Part shown: positions 59,316 through 64,000 of the stretch, in pieces
Layout of the letters: the number at the start of each line of letters is the position of its first letter
Numbering within the stretch: the stretch's first letter is position 1
NCBI RefSeq assembly: GCF_002741075.1
Contig: NZ_CP016634.1
Span: 2,340,501-2,404,500, forward strand
Direction of reading: 5' to 3'
DNA: 64,000 nucleotides
Source of the DNA: Pseudomonas putida
GTDB lineage: Bacteria > Pseudomonadota > Gammaproteobacteria > Pseudomonadales > Pseudomonadaceae
Program-made: the position numbers and the translations under genes
Notes under the pieces: generated by a model
Databases searched by the model: none
What the model was told of the DNA's origin: nothing
Seen by the model: the letters and a program-made list of their open reading frames with translations, nothing else

Positions 59316-59627
59316 ATGTCCAATATCAGTGTTGAACTCGAACAACCACAGGTAGTGAACCTGACCCCGGAAATTCTCGCCAAGGCTTTCTGGGCCATGG
59401 GCAGCGACGGTCAGGCGGCGTTCTTCGATGCCCTTGGCAAAGTGGTCGAAGAAGACAACCTCACCAACAGCAAGTCCTACTCATACGGTGAGCTCCAGTG
59501 GTGCTACCTGAAGGACGAGCTGCGCAAGCCAGGTATGGAGCGCGCCAATAAGATGCATATGGCGCTGTCGGCCTTCGCGTATGACTTCTGGCCTATCAAG
59601 AACAGCGGTGCGCGGGAGGGTATGTGA
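59316..59627 (+). CDS. Early phage protein
   Basis: 103 aa from the ATG at 59316. NLTPEILAKAFWAMGSDGQAAFFDALG and SYGELQWCYLKDELRKPG. Unknown function; common in Pseudomonas phages. Confidence 0.6.
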   Translation: MSNISVELEQPQVVNLTPEILAKAFWAMGSDGQAAFFDALGKVVEEDNLTNSKSYSYGELQWCYLKDELRKPGMERANKMHMALSAFAYDFWPIKNSGAREGM

Positions 59628-59896
59628 TGGGCGAGAAAAGACACACGCCCGGCCCATGGGTCGCACGCCCAGTTTCCAATGTCGGCCTTCGCGGCCATAC
59701 CGGCTATGCCATCGACTTCAACGAAGATCAGGAGCAGGTCGTGGACTTCGTCTACGAAGAGGCCGATGCCCGCCTGATCGCTGCCGCCCCTGATCTGCTG
59801 GAGGCGCTTGAAAGCTGCATTGAACACGGCTCTATGACCGGCGCCGAATGGGTAGCTGATAAGGCCCGCGCCGCTATCGCTAAAGCCACTTCCTGA
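59627..59896 (+). CDS. Conserved phage protein, HTPGPW/LIAAAPDLLEAL type
   Basis: 89 aa from the ATG at 59627 (GGAGGG upstream). Begins EKRHTPGPWVARP, then DARLIAAAPDLLEALE, a widespread prophage protein pattern; role unknown. Confidence 0.7.
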   Translation: MGEKRHTPGPWVARPVSNVGLRGHTGYAIDFNEDQEQVVDFVYEEADARLIAAAPDLLEALESCIEHGSMTGAEWVADKARAAIAKATS

Positions 59897-60070
59897 ATCA
59901 CGTAGCCGAGCACGGCGGCCCTTCGGGATAACCGTACCCACCAGGGAGCGTAAGCGGCGAGAGCGCGCAACCATCCACCGCAGCCAGGGCCTGGAGCGTA
60001 CCTCCGTGCCTTGGTGACCTGGCGATTCCCTATTCCAACTGACGGCGCCGGCCTGGCGCGAGGTTTTCTA

Positions 60071-61174
60071 ATGTCCGCAGAACAGAAACTGATCGCGATC
60101 GAAGAGATCAGCGAGGCGAACGCCCCGGCCATCTATGTGGCTGGCGGCCTGAAGCAATTCATCGACCTGGTGAAGGCTGAGGTCGAAGGCGAAGTGCCCG
60201 ACCTGACCACCCGCAAGGGCCGCGAGCGCATCGCTAGCCTGGCCGCCAAGGTCAGCAAGTCGAAGACGGCTGTCGAGAAGCCCGGCCGCGACTACCTGCG
60301 CCGGCTCAAGGAAATGCCGAAGGTGGTCGAGGCCGAACTGCGTGAGTTCGTGACCACGATGGACGCGCTACGGGACGAGACGCGCCGGCCGCTAACCGAG
60401 TGGGAAGCCGCCGAGGATGCGCGGATCGACCGCCACAACGACCGCCTGAACTGGCTGAAGACGCTGGCCGACGACCTGGGCGATCTGAACTCCCTGCAAC
60501 TCAAGGGCCTGATTGCAGAAGCTGAAGGCATGCAGCTCGGCGCTCACTGGGAAGAGTTCGAGGCCGAGGCGGCAAACGCCAAGGACAAGGTTCTGGCGAC
60601 CTTGCGGGCTGCCCTGCTGAAGCGCGAGCAGTTCGAGGCTGAGCAGGTCGAGCTGGCCCGGCTGCGCGCCGAGGCAGAAGCCCGCGAGCAGAAAGAGCGC
60701 GAGGAGCGCATTGCTCGGGAAGCAGCGGAGCGTGCCAGGCTGGAAGCTGAGCAGAAGGCCCTGGCCGAACGCGAAGCCGCACAGCGCCGCGAACAGGAAG
60801 CCAAGGCCGCCGCAGAGCGCCGAGAGCTTGAGCTGAAACTTCAGGCCGAACAGGCAGAACGAGCCAAGGCACAGGCTGAGGCCGAGCGCGTGGCCGCCGA
60901 ACAGCGCGCCGAGCAAGAGCGCCTGGATGCCAAGCGCCATGCCGAAGAGGCAGCAGAACGAGCCCGCCAGGACGAACGCCGCCGCGCAGACGAAGCAGCC
61001 GCCGAAATCCTTCGCCAGCAGCAGGCCCGCGAGCGCGACGTCGCACACCGCCGCACCATCAACCGCGCCGCCCTGGACGCCTTTGTCGCCGGCGGCATGA
61101 CCGAAGAATGCGCCAAGCAGGCAATCACCCTGATTGCCGAGCGCAAGATCCCGAACATCGCCATTTCCTACTGA
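60071..61174 (+). CDS. Coiled-coil protein associated with RecT (recombination accessory)
   Basis: 367 aa from the ATG at 60071. N-terminal AKVSKSKTAVEKPGRDYLRRLKEMPK, then a very long charged coiled coil (about 190-320), and a C-terminal helical TEECAKQAITLIAERKIPNI. It starts 7 bp before recT. Likely works with RecT or the exonuclease. Confidence 0.7.
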   Translation: MSAEQKLIAIEEISEANAPAIYVAGGLKQFIDLVKAEVEGEVPDLTTRKGRERIASLAAKVSKSKTAVEKPGRDYLRRLKEMPKVVEAELREFVTTMDALRDETRRPLTEWEAAEDARIDRHNDRLNWLKTLADDLGDLNSLQLKGLIAEAEGMQLGAHWEEFEAEAANAKDKVLATLRAALLKREQFEAEQVELARLRAEAEAREQKEREERIAREAAERARLEAEQKALAEREAAQRREQEAKAAAERRELELKLQAEQAERAKAQAEAERVAAEQRAEQERLDAKRHAEEAAERARQDERRRADEAAAEILRQQQARERDVAHRRTINRAALDAFVAGGMTEECAKQAITLIAERKIPNIAISY

Positions 61175-61181
61175 GGTCGCC

Positions 61182-62126
61182 ATGAGCCAAGCAGTAGCCA
61201 TCATCTCGCAGGACATTTACGCGCAGCGGAATCAGTTCGCCAACGTGCTGACTGACCGCTCGCTTAACTTCGAGCGCGAGGCCGAATTCGCCATACAGGT
61301 GATCACCTCGAGCGAGTACGCCACCAAGGTGGCCATGCAGAACCGGCAGTCGGTGGCCAATGCGATCACCAACATCGCCGCCATCGGCATCAGCCTGAAC
61401 CCGGCCAAGAAGCAGGCGTACCTGGTCCCGCGAGACGGTCGCATCTGCTTGGACATCAGCTACATCGGCTTGATGGACCTGGCCATGTCGACCGGCGCCA
61501 TCCGCTGGGCGCAGGCCGAACTGGTGTACGCAGCCGACGCCTTCAGCCTGAACGGCTTCGACAAGCCGCCAACCCACTCCTACAACCCGTTCGCCAAGGA
61601 TCGCGGCGAGGTGATCGGAGTGTACGTCGTGGTCAAGACTGCTGACGGCGATTACCTGACCGAAACGATGAGCATCGAGGATGTGAACGCCATCCGAGAC
61701 AGGTCAAGCGCCTGGAAGGCCTGGGTCAGCAAGAACAAATCCTGCCCTTGGGTCACCGACCCGGGCGAGATGGCTAAGAAGACCGTGGTGAAACGCGGTT
61801 ACAAGTACTGGCCGAAGACTGAGCGACTGGAGCAGGCGATTCACCACTTGAACACGGACGGGGGTGAGGGTCTTGCCAACCTGGCTGGCTCGGCACCCAC
61901 TGATCCAGAGATGGTGAACAGCTGGATCGCATTGGCACAGAAGGCCTGCAGCCTGGAGGCGCTGACCGATGTGTATCAGCAGGGAACCGCAGCCATGAAA
62001 CAGGCAAAGGATGCGGCCGGTCACGCCCACTTCAAGGCTGAGGTCACCAAGCGCGCCGACGCCATCAAGGCAGAGGCGGCGCCCATCGAGGGCGAATCTG
62101 AGGAGGTGTTAGATGGAGCAGCGTAG
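61182..62126 (+). CDS. recT: RecT-family single-strand annealing protein
   Basis: 314 aa from the ATG at 61182. SVANAITNIAAIGISLNPAKKQAYLVPRDGRICLDISYIG is the RecT signature, then AKKTVVKRGYKYWPK. It anneals complementary strands, with the exonuclease gene overlapping its end. Confidence 0.93.
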   Translation: MSQAVAIISQDIYAQRNQFANVLTDRSLNFEREAEFAIQVITSSEYATKVAMQNRQSVANAITNIAAIGISLNPAKKQAYLVPRDGRICLDISYIGLMDLAMSTGAIRWAQAELVYAADAFSLNGFDKPPTHSYNPFAKDRGEVIGVYVVVKTADGDYLTETMSIEDVNAIRDRSSAWKAWVSKNKSCPWVTDPGEMAKKTVVKRGYKYWPKTERLEQAIHHLNTDGGEGLANLAGSAPTDPEMVNSWIALAQKACSLEALTDVYQQGTAAMKQAKDAAGHAHFKAEVTKRADAIKAEAAPIEGESEEVLDGAA

Positions 62127-62742
62127 TGCTGAATGGTTCGCGGCACGCCTTGGGTGCGTGACCGCCAGCCGAGTGAAGGACGTTATGGCGAGCGGCCGAG
62201 GTGGCGCGCCGTCTGCGACCCGCAAGAACTACATGATGGAGCTGCTGTGCGAGCGCCTCACCGGCCAGCAAAGCGGACCTGACCTGTCCAACAAACCTGC
62301 CGTGCAGCGCGGCGTCGAGCTTGAGCCATTTGCTTGCATGGCCTACGAGGCAGACAAAGGCCTGATGGTGGTTGAAACAGGCCTGGTCATGCACCCGAGC
62401 ATTCCGGGTTTCGGCGCTTCGCCGGATGGATTGGTCGGCGACGATGGCGTGCTGGAGATCAAGTGCCCAAACACTGCGACCCACATCGCCACCATGCAGT
62501 CTGAGCGCCACGACCCGCAGTACGAGTGGCAGATGCTGGCCCAGATGGCCTGCACTGGCAGGGCCTGGGCAGACTTCGTTAGCTACGACGACCGCCTGCC
62601 TGAGCCGCTCCAGTACGTGTGCCATCGCTTCGAACGCGACTTCAAGCGCATCCGCGAGATGGAAGCTGAGATCAAGGCGTTTCTGGAAGAGCTCGGCGAC
62701 CTGGAGAAGGAGATGCGCGAGCGGATGAAGGAGGCAGCATGA
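62113..62742 (+). CDS. YqaJ-family viral recombinase exonuclease
   Basis: 209 aa. PD-(D/E)XK residues Asp105, Glu115, Lys117 in GASPDGLVG...VLEIKCP. 5'-3' exonuclease partner of RecT, the lambda Exo counterpart. Confidence 0.92.
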   Translation: MEQRSAEWFAARLGCVTASRVKDVMASGRGGAPSATRKNYMMELLCERLTGQQSGPDLSNKPAVQRGVELEPFACMAYEADKGLMVVETGLVMHPSIPGFGASPDGLVGDDGVLEIKCPNTATHIATMQSERHDPQYEWQMLAQMACTGRAWADFVSYDDRLPEPLQYVCHRFERDFKRIREMEAEIKAFLEELGDLEKEMRERMKEAA

Positions 62743-63252
62743 ACCAATCAATCGACCTGGAGGCCGCCAAAGCGGCCTTCTTCGCGTCTGGCGGCCAGCT
62801 GATCGTGCTGGAGGGCTTCACCTACCGGCCTCTGCCGCAGCGCAAGCACCCTGAGCCCAAGCCGAAGCGGGCCAAACCTGGTTCGTCCAAATCCGAACAC
62901 CCGCAGCAAAGCCGTGCCAAGGCGCGCGCAGCACAAATCGCAGAGCTTGCCAAGACCATGAGCTGTGGAGAGGTCGCGAAACTTTTGGGGGGTGACCAAG
63001 AGCGCGTTGTGGGGCGTTGCGGCACGGGAAGGTTTCAAGTTCTTCAAACCGCCACGCCAAGCGCAGCCGGTGAGAGACGTCGCCGACCAGGAAGCTGCTG
63101 ATCGGAAATTTGCTGATCGGATCATAGCTTTGCGCGACGCAGGCATGTCCCGCTGCCGTGTGACGGCGGAGCTGGGAATCGGAAACCGCAAGCTGGAGCG
63201 GATCATTGCGGCCTTCGAGATCGACTTCCCGCTCAAACGGAGTAAGCCATGA
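62739..63252 (+). pseudogene. HTH-containing phage protein, frameshifted at a G run
   Basis: The first frame (ATG 62739) reads MNQSIDLEAAKAAFF...TMSCGEVAKLLG. From there the conserved-looking sequence VTKSALWGVAAREGFKFF...LKRSKP continues in the +1 frame to 63252. The run of six G at about 62987-62992 would give one intact product of about 170 aa if it were five. The joined GEVAKLLGVTKSALWGVAARE forms a good HTH. The gene overlaps the exonuclease by 4 bp. Confidence 0.6.
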
Positions 63253-63443
63253 GCAATCGCGGCGAGCACCCCAGCGTTTACTACGAAGGCCGGGACTGCC
63301 GCCGCGCCGGTGGCAGCAAGCTAGCTAACCCATTCGTCTCTCACACGTTCCACGGCTCCTGGTTTTTGGCCGGCTGGAATGACATGGACCTTGAGATTGA
63401 GCAGAAAAATCCGAAGCGCGCTGCAAAGAACAAGGCGGCGTGA
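63249..63443 (+). CDS. Rmf/CrpP-like small protein
   Basis: 64 aa. SVYYEGRDCRRAGGSKLANPF and SWFLAGWNDMDLE match the 'G-x-x-A/C-...-N-P-F/Y-...-W-x-x-G-W' layout of the ribosome modulation factor/CrpP family. Basic C-terminus. Overlaps the preceding frame by 4 bp. Family resemblance only; CrpP activity is not implied. Confidence 0.6.
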   Translation: MSNRGEHPSVYYEGRDCRRAGGSKLANPFVSHTFHGSWFLAGWNDMDLEIEQKNPKRAAKNKAA

Positions 63444-63484
63444 ACACTTGCACCTTCCCCCAAGCGGCCTGCAGGAGGTCGAAC

Positions 63485-63832
63485 ATGGCAACCCTTTTCG
63501 ACGCATCAATGCGCAAGCCGGTGCGAAAGCTGTATATCACCCGCAGCGGCGGCCAGTACCGGCCTGATGATGTGGCCCTGGCCTTCGCGCTGAGCCTTCG
63601 TGAGCACAACAGCGCCGACCACCTGCGCAGGCTGGCCAGGCGCCTGGTCGACAAGGTCTGCCTTGAGCACCAGCCGAACATGAAGCGCCTGGCCCGCGAG
63701 CCGGACGACGCAAAAGTGTTCGACGCTGCGCTCAAGATCATCAACCGGGTGTGCGACCTGCTGGAGTACGCACCAGGCACCCGCTTTGTGCGCAATGGAG
63801 AGAATGATGGCTCTGACGCAGCAGCAGCGTAA
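63485..63832 (+). CDS. Early phage protein
   Basis: 115 aa from the ATG at 63485 (AGGAGG upstream). Helical, basic (DHLRRLARRLVDKVCLEHQPNM). Unknown; overlaps the next gene. Confidence 0.6.
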   Translation: MATLFDASMRKPVRKLYITRSGGQYRPDDVALAFALSLREHNSADHLRRLARRLVDKVCLEHQPNMKRLAREPDDAKVFDAALKIINRVCDLLEYAPGTRFVRNGENDGSDAAAA

Positions 63833-64000
63833 TGAAAACACTGAGAGGAAACGCATCAAGTTCGACGAGAAGGCGCTGAGACATCGGGTGCGGCCAGGGA
63901 TTCATCAGGCGATGGAGCGCATCTGCGAGCGATCCAAGGGCATGCAGATCAACGAGGTGCTTCAGATGGCTATCCTCAAGATGGACGCCATGAAAGATGA
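63807..64000 (+). CDS. Partial phage protein at the right edge
   Basis: Open from ATG 63807 (ATG at 63804 is out of frame) to the window end, 64 codons. TERKRIKFDEKALRHRVRPGIHQAMERICERSKGM; possibly a small DNA-binding regulator. Incomplete. Confidence 0.55.
   Translation, partial: MALTQQQRNENTERKRIKFDEKALRHRVRPGIHQAMERICERSKGMQINEVLQMAILKMDAMKD

Overview
The window looks like a Pseudomonas chromosome, most likely P. putida/P. fluorescens-like: high GC, an MmuP-type amino acid permease, a YneH-type glutaminase, Pseudomonas-style REP sequence, and D3/F116-like temperate phage genes. It splits into three parts.

(1) Bases 1-9517 are an all-minus-strand amino acid utilisation cluster. In transcription order it holds a glutaminase, a Cys/Met-metabolism PLP gamma-lyase, an amino acid permease, a LysR regulator, a threonine-synthase paralogue, an Lrp/AsnC regulator, an ACT-less homoserine dehydrogenase, an aldehyde dehydrogenase and the start of a Rid-family deaminase. 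Read together (inference), a gamma-lyase that releases homoserine, a homoserine dehydrogenase and a semialdehyde dehydrogenase would take a homoserine-yielding amino acid to aspartate. This is the layout expected for canavanine/homoserine catabolism rather than for methionine/threonine synthesis.

(2) Bases 9600-18943 are an accessory stretch: an HhH protein, an S24-fold protein without a DNA-binding domain, an HNH nuclease interrupted by an in-frame stop, a DUF3223 HNH-like protein, a membrane-anchored coiled-coil/DUF4041/GIY-YIG protein, a zinc-finger-like hypothetical, and a 5'-truncated IS256-family element. It ends at a 48-bp 3' fragment of tRNA-Pro(GGG), which I read as one attachment site of the prophage.

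(3) From 18944 to beyond 64000 lies a lambdoid siphovirus prophage whose integrase end is outside the window. Minus strand, from the immunity region leftward: Cro-like repressor, small regulators, Rha, an O-like initiator containing a 5-copy iteron array, NinB/NinG, terminators, a tRNA-Gly, holin, a frameshifted anti-CBASS Acb2 homologue, a proteasome-like Ntn hydrolase, TerS, a homing HNH gene, TerL, portal, capsid, connector and tail genes with a -1 frameshift chaperone pair, tape measure, tail tip, tail spike, a low-GC transglutaminase-like cargo gene, endolysin, and a nested Rz/Rz1 spanin pair. The far left end carries a LexA-box-controlled two-gene cassette. Plus strand: CI with a three-operator OR region, three lysogenic-conversion candidates, a second operator/promoter (pL-like), a structured leader with boxA-like sites and two Shine-Dalgarno-led ATG-AAG-stop minigenes, a cloverleaf-like RNA candidate, small early genes, RecT, YqaJ exonuclease and an Rmf/CrpP-like protein.

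Most unusual signals: a 3-copy phage stem-loop; the two Met-Lys minigenes next to boxA-like sites and a cloverleaf RNA; the iteron origin; the acb2 frameshift; the homing endonuclease at terL; and the nested immunity operators. Two apparent frameshifts (acb2, and the gene after the exonuclease) sit on homopolymers and could be sequencing errors.
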